The notes: generated by a model from the sequence alone, not told the origin. A stretch of 64,000 nucleotides of DNA from Nesterenkonia muleiensis (GCF_003600155.1 NZ_QWLD01000040.1:402477-466476); one strand, 5' to 3'; counted from the first letter of the stretch, positions 18,223 to 26,255 are shown. Program-made: numbers and translations.

Positions 18223-18233
18223 TATCATTGATA
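18223..18233. promoter_or_regulatory. Inverted repeat upstream of the FitAB-type pair
   Basis: TATCA-T-TGATA is a perfect inverted repeat with one central base, located 24 bases before the antitoxin ATG. FitA/VapB-type antitoxins autoregulate by binding such dyads with their ribbon-helix-helix domains. Site and role are inferred from position and symmetry only. Confidence 0.45.
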
Positions 18234-18257
18234 TCGTTGGGGAATAGGAGTGATCTT

Positions 18258-18512
18258 ATGGCGGACATGCTGATCAGGGGAATTGACGACGACGCCAAGG
18301 AGCGGATTCGTGTCCGCGCGGCACAGAAGGGGCACTCGATGGAGGCAGAGGCCCGGGAGATCCTTGAGCGTTCAGTGACAGGGGAGAGGCCAAAATACGG
18401 GTTGGGCACCACGATTCATCAGCGTTTTCTCGCAGCGGGTTCTCCGGAGTTTGAAGTCCCACCCAGAGAAGGCAGCCCAGCACGCGCTGTCGACTTTGGT
18501 GAGATGACATGA
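18258..18512 (+). CDS. FitA-like ribbon-helix-helix antitoxin
   Basis: An 84-residue antitoxin. The N-terminal ribbon-helix-helix segment (MLIRGIDDDAKERIRVRAAQ) has the FitA-type pattern, followed by EAEAREILERSV. The C-terminal half (about 48-84) would wrap the toxin. The ATG at 18258 has AGGAG 7 bases upstream; the frame begins earlier (18174) but would overlap the divergent VOC gene. The toxin gene overlaps its stop by 4 bases. Expected role: neutralise the PIN toxin and repress the operon. Confidence 0.82.
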   Translation: MADMLIRGIDDDAKERIRVRAAQKGHSMEAEAREILERSVTGERPKYGLGTTIHQRFLAAGSPEFEVPPREGSPARAVDFGEMT

Positions 18513-18928
18513 TCATCCTGGATACGAACATCGTCTCGGAGACATTTCGGCCAGATCCGTCCGCAGCAGTCATCGTCTGGCTCGATGCGCAAATGTGGCA
18601 AAAGCTCGCGATCACCTCAATCACGGCCGCTGAGCTGCGCGCCGGGGTTGCCCAAATGCCCGACGGCAGGCGTCGCCAGGCGACTTCGATGATGGTCGAG
18701 TCCATCATCGAGCATGACTTTGGAGGTGCCGTTCTCTCCTTCGACCATCGCGCCAGCCGATATTACGGTGAGATCCGTGCCGCCCGAAGGTCGGGAGGCC
18801 GGCCAATAGAGACCGCCGATGCGCAGATCGCCGCTATTGCCATGTCTTATGATGCCGAGCTCGCTACGCGCAACACCAAGGACTTCGCGGACTTGGGCTT
18901 GCGTCTGATTAACCCCTGGGAAGTTTAA
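18509..18928 (+). CDS. PIN-domain ribonuclease toxin, FitB/VapC type
   Basis: A 139-residue PIN-domain toxin. The acidic metal-site residues are all present: Asp5 in LDTN, Glu42 in AELRAG, Asp104 in TADAQIAA and Asp125 in TRNTKDF. The IINPW-like end (LINPWEV) is typical of FitB/VapC. It should be a sequence-specific endoribonuclease inhibiting translation when free. It looks intact, unlike the PIN remnants at 21946 and 60561. Confidence 0.85.
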   Translation: MIILDTNIVSETFRPDPSAAVIVWLDAQMWQKLAITSITAAELRAGVAQMPDGRRRQATSMMVESIIEHDFGGAVLSFDHRASRYYGEIRAARRSGGRPIETADAQIAAIAMSYDAELATRNTKDFADLGLRLINPWEV

Positions 18929-18955
18929 AGCATGAGAGCCGCATACTGCATGCAC

Positions 18956-19480
18956 TCATAAGGTGGGGGAGATATCCTCAATGCGGACCTCGAGGACACG
19001 CAGGCCCCACCTGGTCGCATGCTTGTTGAGCTCTGTACCAACGGCTCTGGACAGTGATCCACGAGCGGAGAATGAATCCTGGCGGGTCATTCCGCCGATG
19101 ATGTTATGCGTGGTCGTCAGCGTCACCTGCTGGACCGCGGTCTGGTAGTCGAGAATCTCGTAGACGGCGGCACGAGGGTCCGCCACCTGTAGCCGGACCG
19201 TTCCGGAGACGACCACCTCATGCTTGTCTTTAGTCGGCACAGGTGCTGGCGGATACTCGATCTGCTGCTCGGTCATATCCACCCAGTGCGCAACGCGGTC
19301 AAAAAGGGGCAGCAACAGGATTGTGCCCGGCCGGTCGGCGACTCGGTGGAACCTTCCCAGGCGCTCCACGACGGCAGCTCGTCCATGGGGAACACGTTTG
19401 ATGCTCCTCACCACAGCCACCACAACAATGAGGACAAGCAGCAACAGCACGGCGGTCATCAGAAACGCAGAGGCATTCAC
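18956..19480 (-). CDS. C-terminally truncated SPFH/Band-7 protein
   Basis: A 174-residue second SPFH protein. A membrane helix (TAVLLLLVLIVVVAVV) is followed by the SPFH core (RVPHGRAAVVERLGRFHRV to LRVLEVRIEDISPTL). The frame stops just where the coiled-coil arm begins in the full paralogue at 15474-16844. The oligomerisation arm and tail are therefore missing. Either it is a degraded gene or a minimal SPFH protein. The start is uncertain: I used the GTG at 19480; an ATG at 19459 is the alternative and neither has a strong ribosome site. It follows the phosphatase gene by 19 bases. Confidence 0.62.
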   Translation of the reverse strand: MNASAFLMTAVLLLLVLIVVVAVVRSIKRVPHGRAAVVERLGRFHRVADRPGTILLLPLFDRVAHWVDMTEQQIEYPPAPVPTKDKHEVVVSGTVRLQVADPRAAVYEILDYQTAVQQVTLTTTHNIIGGMTRQDSFSARGSLSRAVGTELNKHATRWGLRVLEVRIEDISPTL

Positions 19481-19499
19481 GCATTCCAGGCTACCGTTT

Positions 19500-20222
19500 T
19501 CAGCGCAACGCACTGGCAGTGGCATATCCTCGCCAGGTCGTGACAGCGAGGCGGGTTGCGGGGTCGATATCGGTCCGGCCGAACCACTCATCCAGATCGA
19601 GGTTCTGGTAGGCGGCTCGGAAGGCCGTCTCTGCGGTATGGCCGAAACGAGCGAGAACCTCTCGCCGCTCCTCAGCCTCGAAGGAGCGTTGGTGAAGCGT
19701 GGCCATGGCCTCCGCGTTCGAGAAAGACGCAAGGTAGTCGGCCACCGCAGCGTCTTCTGTCACATCCAGCGCGCGGAGCAGGACAGCGGCCACGAGGCCC
19801 GTTCGATCCCAGCCTGCGCCACAATGGAAGAGGACGGCGCCCTCGTCGGCGGCTGCGATTGCTCGCAAGACCTCCGTGAGGCGGTGTGGCAGTTCATCAA
19901 GGTGAGGCAGGTAATAGAGCGGCGTACCCCACCGGCCGTCAGCCTCCAGGGGAGCCCAGAACGCTTGGTCGTCGCCGTCGAGGTCTACGTTGACGTGCTG
20001 GACGTCATCTGGAATCTCACCGGTTCGTTCGTGCGGCCGTCGCAGGTCGATCACGGTGCGGACCCCGTAGGCCGAGAGGCGCTCCCATCCTGATGGAGTC
20101 ACTCGGTCGAGCGTCTCGGCGCGGATGAACACGCCAGGCGGCGTTCTCGAACCGTCTGCTCGGTTTAGTCCACCGAGATCGCGGGCGTTGGCAAGTCCAT
20201 CAATAGTGAAGCGGCTCTGCAT
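19500..20222 (-). CDS. Tyrosine-protein phosphatase (PtpB/DSP-like)
   Basis: A 240-residue phosphatase of the bacterial tyrosine/lipid phosphatase group. The signature loop HCGAGWDRTG (133-142) carries the nucleophile Cys134 and Arg140. The N-terminal NARDLGG motif (12-18) and the VIDLRRPHER segment (57-66) are typical of this family. No signal peptide is seen, so it probably acts in the cytosol. The substrate is unknown (phosphotyrosine, phosphoserine or phosphoinositide). It is probably co-transcribed with the truncated SPFH gene. Confidence 0.82.
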   Translation of the reverse strand: MQSRFTIDGLANARDLGGLNRADGSRTPPGVFIRAETLDRVTPSGWERLSAYGVRTVIDLRRPHERTGEIPDDVQHVNVDLDGDDQAFWAPLEADGRWGTPLYYLPHLDELPHRLTEVLRAIAAADEGAVLFHCGAGWDRTGLVAAVLLRALDVTEDAAVADYLASFSNAEAMATLHQRSFEAEERREVLARFGHTAETAFRAAYQNLDLDEWFGRTDIDPATRLAVTTWRGYATASALR

Positions 20223-20279
20223 TCGATCAGTCTCGCATGCGCCCGTTCATAGGAGCTCGGTCACACTAAAGCCGATAAT

Positions 20280-20786
20280 CTACATTATGTCAGGTTTGTT
20301 CTTTTGTGTTCTCCCCGATGGATGGTGAGTATTCACGATATAGAGGTCGCACTCTGCCTCACTGGCAACGGTTCGCGCGATGCTCCCCAGAAACCTGGCA
20401 GGTCCTTGCACCCTTTTGTTGCCCACCACGATGATGTCTGCTCCGATTTGTCCGGCTTCGCCGAGGATCGCAGCAGCCGGCGTCCCCTCACGGACCTTAG
20501 AAGTAATCTCCAGATCCGGAAAATTGATGCGCAGAGCGTCAACCACCGTTGACGCTGTCCGCTCAGCGTTCTGACTGTATTGGGCGACGATGCCTCGGTA
20601 GGCGTCGCTCTTGCCCGAGGGCTCACTTGCGCTCTGAACGGTTCTCACCGTTTCACCCATGCTGATATTGAAAGCTGACAAAACATGCAGCTCGGCTCCA
20701 AAGGCCGAGGCCAGGGCTGCTGCCTGCTCTGCTGCCCTCAGGGCAGTCTCGCTGTTGTCCACGCCGGTCAAGATAGTTTTAGCCAT
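20280..20786 (-). CDS. Universal stress protein (UspA family)
   Basis: A 168-residue single-domain Usp protein. The N-terminal ILTGVDNSETALRAAEQA and the C-terminal IIVVGNKRVQGPARFLGSIA, followed by CDLYIV, form the nucleotide-binding fold with the G-x(n)-G-x(n)-GS signature. The ATG at 20786 has GGAAAGG upstream. The region between this start and folD (20787-20921) holds a perfect 10-bp palindrome TGTTGCAACA at 20839-20848, a possible regulator site. Confidence 0.82.
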   Translation of the reverse strand: MAKTILTGVDNSETALRAAEQAAALASAFGAELHVLSAFNISMGETVRTVQSASEPSGKSDAYRGIVAQYSQNAERTASTVVDALRINFPDLEITSKVREGTPAAAILGEAGQIGADIIVVGNKRVQGPARFLGSIARTVASEAECDLYIVNTHHPSGRTQKNKPDIM

Positions 20787-20921
20787 AGTTACCTTTCCAA
20801 ACAGACATCCAGATCGATCCTTTGTGAAGAAGATCACCTGTTGCAACAATACTGTACGCGCATTTCATAGAGACGCTGGCCGAAGACGGCTTGCTCCTGC
20901 CCCTACACAAAGGTAAAACCG

Positions 20922-21758
20922 CTATCTCCGGCGGGCCGCAACCAGTGTCTGTTCAAGCAGCACTGCAATCGTCATCGGGCCGACGCCGCCCGGCACCGGG
21001 GTGATCAGACTGGCCCGCTCGGCAGCTCCGATGTAGTCGACGTCTCCGACGTTGCCAGGGTTATAGCCTGCATCGAGGACAACTGCGCCTTCTTTGATCC
21101 ACTCCCCGCGAACCAGCTCAGGAGATCCGGCGGCGGCCACGACCACGTCTGCTCTGCGCACATGATCGGCCAGATCACTTGTGCGGGAGTGACAGTAAGT
21201 GACGGTGGCGTCCCGGCTGAGCAGCAGCATACCCACTGGTTTACCCAGGATAGGGCTGCGGCCGACAATGACAGCGTGCTTGCCGGCCAGTTCTACCTCG
21301 TATGCGTCCAGCAGCCGCAGAATTCCGCCAGGGGTGCATGAGTGGAAGCCAGGCTCGCCGAAAGCCATCGCAGCGAAACTGCGCATCGTGACGCCGTCGA
21401 CATCTTTACTCGGCGTGATCGCCTCGAACGCTGCGCGCTCGTCAATGTGTTGTGGCACCGGGTGCTGCAGCAGAATTCCGTCGATCCCCGGATCCGCCGA
21501 GAGTTTTTCGATGGTCGCCAGGAGCTCAGTGGTCGTGGTATCCGCTGGAAGCTCAATGTGTCGTGACTCCATGCCCACCTTGGCGGTACGGCGACGTTTC
21601 ATCCGTACATAGGTATGGGAAGCAGGATCTTCGCCCACAAGTACCGTTGCCAGACAGGGACGACGCCCACGCTCATCGAAGAACTGGGCCGTCTCCTCTG
21701 AGACTCGTTCCTGCAGCTTTGCTGCGACAGCTGCTCCATCGATAGCCTGTGCGCCCAT
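20922..21758 (-). CDS. folD: Bifunctional methylene-THF dehydrogenase / methenyl-THF cyclohydrolase
   Basis: A 278-residue FolD, interconverting 5,10-methylene-THF and 10-formyl-THF in one-carbon metabolism. Signatures: ASHTYVRMKRRRTAKVG with the catalytic Tyr and Lys, GILLQHPVPQH, PSKDVDGV, the NADP-binding VIGRSPILGKPVGMLL, and near the end VLDAGYN and TPVPGGVGPMT. A ZTP riboswitch precedes it, which ties expression to folate/purine status. A 6-bp hairpin (21768-21782) overlaps part of the ribosome site GAGAGGA, suggesting control at translation initiation. Confidence 0.93.
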   Translation of the reverse strand: MGAQAIDGAAVAAKLQERVSEETAQFFDERGRRPCLATVLVGEDPASHTYVRMKRRRTAKVGMESRHIELPADTTTTELLATIEKLSADPGIDGILLQHPVPQHIDERAAFEAITPSKDVDGVTMRSFAAMAFGEPGFHSCTPGGILRLLDAYEVELAGKHAVIVGRSPILGKPVGMLLLSRDATVTYCHSRTSDLADHVRRADVVVAAAGSPELVRGEWIKEGAVVLDAGYNPGNVGDVDYIGAAERASLITPVPGGVGPMTIAVLLEQTLVAARRR

Positions 21759-21779
21759 AAACGTCCTCTCGAATTATTC

Positions 21780-21860
21780 GAGGGACACCCAGGCGGTCGA
21801 TGTCAGCTCTGCCTTGCACTCCCCGGTGGTGGTCCACCCTGCGCCAGTCGTGCGGCTCAA
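21780..21860 (-). promoter_or_regulatory. ZTP (pfl-motif) riboswitch upstream of folD
   Basis: On the minus strand the leader contains the three conserved blocks of the ZTP/ZMP riboswitch in the right order. They are CGACTGGCG (21850-21842), CACCGGGGAGTGC (21828-21816) and, after a variable linker, CCGCCTGGGT (21796-21787). The aptamer ends 21 bases before the folD ATG and is followed by the hairpin CTCGAA-TAA-TTCGAG, whose 3' arm runs into the ribosome site. In known members ZTP/ZMP, which accumulates when 10-formyl-THF is low, turns on folate and purine genes. The match is by eye to the consensus, but it is strong. Confidence 0.88.
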
Positions 21861-21945
21861 GTCTACGCGAGGTGGATTGCCGCCCACCTCCCCTGACCGC
21901 CGCCAAGCATTCTGAAGGCTCAAAGGGTGCCTGCAGCGGTAGTGA

Positions 21946-22190
21946 CTATGAGAGTGGGCTGATCACCTCAAGCCCTGGATAATGCTCAAAATGGCGAACA
22001 TTATAGTGTGCAGAGTTTTGCGCCGGTCGTGGTGGAAGCCGCGGCGATATATGCATCGTTGACCGGGATGCTCCGGCCCGAAGTGCGCATTTCTGCCACG
22101 CTGCTGGCGTAGTTCTGGACGATCTCAACACCGAGGTACAGCTCTCCCAGCACAACGGTGGTGATGAGAGTGCGTTAGATCAGTGCGTCG
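21946..22190 (-). pseudogene. Decayed PIN-domain toxin remnant
   Basis: Reading the minus strand, frame by frame, gives PIN-toxin segments in order. TTVVLGELYLGVE is followed by SIPVNDAYIAAASTTTGAKL and then, after a one-base shift near 22013, NVRHFEHYPGLEVISP. A TAA lies a few codons before the first segment. The usual 30-40 residues between GELYLGVE and the NDAYIAA helix are mostly deleted. No antitoxin is recognisable. The gene is therefore dead by a stop, a deletion and a frameshift. The N-terminal Asp-containing segment could not be found. Confidence 0.62.
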
Positions 22191-22250
22191 TCGCGCTCAA
22201 AGTTGCTGCGTTCTCCAGCGTGGCGCTCGCTGATCTGGTGGAATGGGGCT

Positions 22251-22649
22251 ATGAGTCACGAGATCTCTCACCGCACCAAGGCTCCGAAACGATCGGCAGC
22301 CTGTTTGGCTGCCGACATTGTGCTCGTGGTGCTGTTCGCCGTGCTGGGCAACATCTCGCATGACTCCGGGCTCGGGCCATCAGATATCTGGACCACTGCC
22401 TGGCCCTTTGTCCTGGGTGTGGTGCTGGGCTGGTGGATCACCTTCTCCTGGCGGTCCCCGGACCAGCTCTGGCCCTCTGGTGTTTTTCTGGTGCTGTTCA
22501 CCGTTGCCTGGGGCATGATGATGCGGCACTTCTTCACCGATGGAGGTGTCGAAGTCCCCTTCGTCCTGGTCGCCACAGCATCCCTGACTGTTCTTCTGCT
22601 GGGCCGGCGCCTGCTCGCCAAGCTCCTGCTCCCAGCTGACTCGCACTGA
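22251..22649 (+). CDS. DUF3054-family membrane protein
   Basis: A 132-residue, four-helix membrane protein typical of actinobacteria. Hydrophobic segments lie at about 18-34, 48-66, 75-93 and 102-120. The family has conserved polar residues in the first helix (ADIVLVVLFAVLG) and a W-rich second segment (TTAWPFVLGVVLGWW). Function is unknown. I used the ATG at 22251 (MSHEISH) rather than the frame's first start at 22203 because the extra residues look non-conserved; the ribosome site is weak. Confidence 0.7.
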   Translation: MSHEISHRTKAPKRSAACLAADIVLVVLFAVLGNISHDSGLGPSDIWTTAWPFVLGVVLGWWITFSWRSPDQLWPSGVFLVLFTVAWGMMMRHFFTDGGVEVPFVLVATASLTVLLLGRRLLAKLLLPADSH

Positions 22650-22814
22650 CCTCGCGCTGCGAGATATCCTCCTGACCTGCGGAAACATAACGCAAAACTC
22701 GGATACAACCTCCGGGTCATGTCCAGCTGAAACTCAGCTGCACATCGGTACCGTAGGTAAAAGAGGTACAAGAAAACTCATGCGTCAACCTATACACCGT
22801 TCAGGAGGACGCTC

Positions 22815-24011
22815 ATGAAAGCAGTGACATGGCAGGGACCGCGCAAGGTATCCGTGGAAACCGTCCCAGACCCCACCATCCAACAACCCAATGACGCCAT
22901 CATCGAGATTACCTCCACCGCCATCTGCGGCTCCGATCTGCATCTCTACGAAGTGATGGGGCCGTTCATGACCCCGGGCGACATTGTGGGGCACGAGTCA
23001 ATGGGCCAAGTGGTCGAAGCCGGACCCCAGACACATCTGAGCCAAGGTGACCGTGTGGTGGTGCCGTTCCAGATCGCCTGCGGCGACTGCTTCTTCTGCC
23101 ATCAGGGATTGCAGACCCAATGCGAAACCACCCAGGTCACCGATCAGGGATCCGGAGCCGCACTGTTCGGGTACTCAACGCTCTACGGCGCAGTGCCTGG
23201 CGGACAAGCTGAGTACCTTCGGGTTCCGCACGCCGACTACGGGCCGATCACAGTGGCTGATGAGCTTCCCGACCACCGGTACCTGTTTCTCTCAGACGTA
23301 CTGCCAACCGCATGGCAGGCGGTGGCCTACACCAACCGGTCACCCGGTGATTCCGTGGCGGTTCTCGGGCTGGGACCGATCGGGCAGTTCTCCGCACGGA
23401 TCGCCAAGCACCTGGGGATGACGGTCTATGCGATTGACCCAGTGCCGGAACGGCGTGCCATGGCTGCTCGGCACGGCGTGCTGGTCTTCGACCATGGCGA
23501 TGATTCGGTAGCCGCCATCAAAGACGCTACACAGGGACGCGGACCCGATGCGGTGATCGACGCAGTGGGCATGGAGGCCCACGGTGACAATCAGTCAGCC
23601 CTGGCCAGGTTCGCCCAGCGCTCAGTGCAGCTTCTGCCCGATAAGCTCGGTCAGCCAGTCATGGACAAGCTCGGAATGGACCGTCTCGCGGCGCTCTACA
23701 CCGGCATCGACCTGGTCCGCCGCGGCGGCACTCTCAGCCTCTCCGGCGTTTACGGAGGCCAGGCCTCTCCCCTGCCGATGCTGACCCTGTTCGACAAGCA
23801 GATCCAAGTCACCATGGGCCAGGCCAACGTGAAGCGCTGGGTCGAGGACATTTTACCGTTGGTCGAGGATGCCTCCGACCCGCTCGGCGTTGACGACTTC
23901 GTCACCCACCGACTGCCGCTCGACGAGGCACCCGGTGCCTATGAGATGTTCCAGAAGAAGGAAGACGGCTGCATCAAGGTCGTCCTTGACCCCGCAGGAG
24001 TAAAAGCATGA
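22815..24011 (+). CDS. Zinc-dependent alcohol dehydrogenase (formaldehyde-dehydrogenase-like MDR)
   Basis: A 398-residue medium-chain dehydrogenase. Catalytic zinc ligands Cys38 (AICGSD), His60 and Glu61 (GHES) and the four structural-zinc cysteines (89, 92, 95, 103 in ACGDCFFCHQG) are all present. The NAD site is LGLGPIGQFSA. The length and the insertion around 245-275 resemble glutathione-independent formaldehyde dehydrogenases, but aldehyde/alcohol specificity is open. A clear ribosome site (CAGGAGG) precedes the ATG, and the SDR gene overlaps its stop by 4 bases. The 165-base upstream gap carries the dyad CAGCTGA-aac-TCAGCTG (22727-22743). Confidence 0.85.
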   Translation: MKAVTWQGPRKVSVETVPDPTIQQPNDAIIEITSTAICGSDLHLYEVMGPFMTPGDIVGHESMGQVVEAGPQTHLSQGDRVVVPFQIACGDCFFCHQGLQTQCETTQVTDQGSGAALFGYSTLYGAVPGGQAEYLRVPHADYGPITVADELPDHRYLFLSDVLPTAWQAVAYTNRSPGDSVAVLGLGPIGQFSARIAKHLGMTVYAIDPVPERRAMAARHGVLVFDHGDDSVAAIKDATQGRGPDAVIDAVGMEAHGDNQSALARFAQRSVQLLPDKLGQPVMDKLGMDRLAALYTGIDLVRRGGTLSLSGVYGGQASPLPMLTLFDKQIQVTMGQANVKRWVEDILPLVEDASDPLGVDDFVTHRLPLDEAPGAYEMFQKKEDGCIKVVLDPAGVKA

Positions 24012-24898
24012 CACAAGAGACTCAGACAGATCCACGCACCAAGTACAAGCACGATCAATACCCAGGGGATCAGGTCCAGGATCAGCCTGGTCTGACCGGG
24101 GAGACCACTCCTGAGCCTGACCACGGGGAGGAGACCTACGTCGGTCACGGAAGGCTGGAGGGCAAGAAGGCTCTGATCACCGGAGGGGACTCCGGCATTG
24201 GCAGAGCCGTGGCCATCGCATACGCCCGTGAAGGCGCGGATATCGCCTTCGTCCATCTCCCGGAGGAGGCCGAGGATGCGGCGACCACTACAGACTATGT
24301 TCGCGAGGCTGGACGGAATGTGGCTGTCTATGCCGGTGATATCCGTGACGAACCCTTCGCCAAGGACGTCGTGGCACGCACCGTCGAGGACCTCGGCGGC
24401 ATTGACGTACTGATCCTCAACGCCGCCTACCAGCGCAAACGTGACGGGATCGCCAGCATCCCCACTGAGGAGGTCAGGCGGGTTTTCGACACCAATCTGC
24501 TGGCGCATGTGATCATCACCAGGGAAGCCGTGCCGCATTTGAAACAGGGTGCCTCGATCATCACTACCACCTCCATTCAGGCCACAGCCCCCGCCCCTCC
24601 CCTGGTGGACTATGCGATGACCAAAGCCGCCCAGAAGGCGTTCACCGAGGCTCTGGCTCAAGAGCTCGGGCCGAAGGGCATCAGGGTCAATGCCGTGGCA
24701 CCAGGGCCGATCTGGACACCGCTGATCCCTGCGACGAACTTCCCGGAGGAGAAGGTCGAACAGTTCGGCGCCGACACCGCCCTGGACCGCCCAGGCCAGC
24801 CTGCCGAACTGGCAGGCGCCTATGTGTATCTCGCCTCTGAGGAGGCCTCCTACACCTCCGGTGCCATCCTCCCGGTCACCGGCGGCAAACCGTTCTGA
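24008..24898 (+). CDS. SDR oxidoreductase of the general-stress type (YghA/YhdF-like)
   Basis: A 296-residue classical short-chain dehydrogenase with an N-terminal extension of about 45 polar residues, as in YghA/YhdF-like stress proteins. Motifs: ITGGDSGIGRAVA (NADP/NAD-binding), LILNAAY in the NAG position, and the catalytic YAMTK. It is translationally coupled to the zinc alcohol dehydrogenase, so the two may form an alcohol-aldehyde detoxification or osmotic/oxidative stress unit (inference). Confidence 0.83.
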   Translation: MTQETQTDPRTKYKHDQYPGDQVQDQPGLTGETTPEPDHGEETYVGHGRLEGKKALITGGDSGIGRAVAIAYAREGADIAFVHLPEEAEDAATTTDYVREAGRNVAVYAGDIRDEPFAKDVVARTVEDLGGIDVLILNAAYQRKRDGIASIPTEEVRRVFDTNLLAHVIITREAVPHLKQGASIITTTSIQATAPAPPLVDYAMTKAAQKAFTEALAQELGPKGIRVNAVAPGPIWTPLIPATNFPEEKVEQFGADTALDRPGQPAELAGAYVYLASEEASYTSGAILPVTGGKPF

Positions 24899-24984
24899 GC
24901 TGGTCCCGGCGGCGGGGAGACCCCGCTCGCCTCTCGGCCGCGAGAGCACGGCCATCACGCCTGAAGCGCTAGTCCCGGCGGCGG
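24899..24984. repeat. Intergenic GC-rich hairpin repeat, copy A
   Basis: Begins right after the SDR stop codon. It contains gtcccggcggcgggg, a hairpin GCGGGG-aga-CCCCGC, then ctctcggc, tcacgcctgaag and a second gtcccggcggcgg block. The same blocks recur in the same order, on the opposite strand, at 40306-40400, and a shorter copy lies at 63033-63069. Each copy starts within a few bases of a stop codon, so the family may serve as 3'-end/terminator elements. Confidence 0.55.
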
Positions 24985-25032
24985 AAAATATGCTTGCTAC
25001 GCAGTCACAACGGCCTCAAAAGGAGCACAGCA

Positions 25033-25293
25033 ATGGCACGGTCACGTGTGAAAGATGAAGAACTCTACGAGAAGCTCCGTGAGGAGCAGGACTACTCCAA
25101 GGAGAAAGCGGCACGGATCGCCAATGCTGCGGCCAAGGAAGGGAGGTCGGCTCAGGGGAAGAAGGGCGGAGGATCTCCGCAGTACGAGGACTGGACTGTC
25201 GATCAGCTCAAAACCCGTGCCAAGGAACTGGAGCTCACCGGATACTCAGCCCTCAACAAAAGTGAACTCATCGACCTGTTGCGCAATCACTGA
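25033..25293 (+). CDS. Small DUF7218/Rho-N-like domain protein
   Basis: An 86-residue, highly charged protein. The N-terminal half (VKDEELYEKLREEQDYSKEK) is followed by AARIANAAAKEGRSAQGKKG, and the C-terminal 35 residues (DWTVDQLKTRAKELELTGYS) form a HeH/Rho-N (SAP-like) module that usually binds nucleic acid. AGGAG lies before the ATG at 25033. It may be a stress-linked DNA/RNA-binding protein, going by its neighbours, but the function is unknown. Its stop overlaps the convergent transporter gene by 7 bases. Confidence 0.75.
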   Translation: MARSRVKDEELYEKLREEQDYSKEKAARIANAAAKEGRSAQGKKGGGSPQYEDWTVDQLKTRAKELELTGYSALNKSELIDLLRNH

Positions 25294-26255
25294 GCGGCTC
25301 TGGGCTCAGGAAACAGCACTCGCGGGACGAACCAGAGATAGCAGATCATCCCGAGCAGTTCCACCATGGACTGCATCACGATCACGATGGCCGCGATCTC
25401 CCACCCTGCCGGAAGGGACAGCGCGAAGGGCAGCACGATGAAGGAGTTCCGTGTGCCGAGCGTAAAGGCTAGAGTTCGTCCCTGCTCCATGGGGAGCCTG
25501 GCCACTGCCGCCAATGCACGGGCGATGATTAAGCTGAGGACCAGAAAACTGGCAGCAACCGCTATGACAACAGGCAACAGGTGAAGCGTCTCATAGGCCT
25601 GCCCTGCGTGACTGACAGCCACGAGGAAGACAACAAGCGCCAGCAGAGGGACCGGCCACCAGCTCACGGCAGATGTGAATTGCCGGTACCCAGGGCCTCG
25701 AGAGAGCAGAAGCTCACTGAGCGCCGCCAGCCCCAGAGGCAGCAGCACGACCACAAGAGCTGGCCAGATATCGGCGGGGGTGAAGACAGAGGTCAATTCT
25801 TCCCCTGCCATGAGCCAGAGATACAAGGGCAGCAGAAGGAATTGGACAATCAACAGCGTCGGAGCCAGAACCGTTGCTCCGGTGGCATCACCCTTGCCTA
25901 GCTGGGTGAAGGTGATGAACCAGTCGGTGCACGGGACCAGGAGAACCAGCAGCAGGCCCAGCCGCAGCGCTTGGTCCTCAGGGGCGAACTGGACCAGACC
26001 CCATACCACCACAGGCATGACGGCGAAGTTCCCGATCAGGGCTGTGAGCAAAAGCCTGGCATCCTTGAATGCCTGTGGAACAGCTCTTATGCGCACTTGA
26101 GTAAAAGTGGCATAGAGCAACAGCGCCAGCGCGGGCCAGACCAGCGCGTCAAGGCTCTCCCCGGCTCCAGGCCAGAGGCTGCCGGCCGCCAGACCCAGAA
26201 GCAGCGCCAGCAGATAGATCCATACTTGGCGCCGTTCCAGGGTTTCCCTGGTCAT
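25287..26255 (-). CDS. ACR3/SBF-like (bile acid:sodium symporter superfamily) membrane transporter
   Basis: A 322-residue, about ten-helix transporter of the BART superfamily. The segment LLVLLVPCTDWFITFTQLGKGD (split here as LVPCTDWFITFT and QLGKGD) matches the conserved Cys-containing helix of ACR3-type arsenite exporters. However, no arsR, arsC or other arsenic gene is nearby. Its ATG overlaps the stop of the ASRT-like gene by 4 bases, so it is the last gene of a coupled operon with sugar-acid enzymes. It may move an organic anion made or used by those enzymes rather than arsenite (inference). Confidence 0.75.
   Translation of the reverse strand: MTRETLERRQVWIYLLALLLGLAAGSLWPGAGESLDALVWPALALLLYATFTQVRIRAVPQAFKDARLLLTALIGNFAVMPVVVWGLVQFAPEDQALRLGLLLVLLVPCTDWFITFTQLGKGDATGATVLAPTLLIVQFLLLPLYLWLMAGEELTSVFTPADIWPALVVVLLPLGLAALSELLLSRGPGYRQFTSAVSWWPVPLLALVVFLVAVSHAGQAYETLHLLPVVIAVAASFLVLSLIIARALAAVARLPMEQGRTLAFTLGTRNSFIVLPFALSLPAGWEIAAIVIVMQSMVELLGMICYLWFVPRVLFPEPRAAQ

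Noticed and set aside
24899..25032. CRISPR-like repeats
   Set aside because: The GC-rich blocks are irregular, self-complementary and present in one or two units per site; there are no regular spacers and no cas genes in the window.
25287..26255. Arsenic-resistance operon
   Set aside because: The transporter resembles ACR3, but no ArsR, ArsC or other arsenic gene lies nearby and it is coupled to sugar-acid-type genes, so I kept the call at superfamily level.
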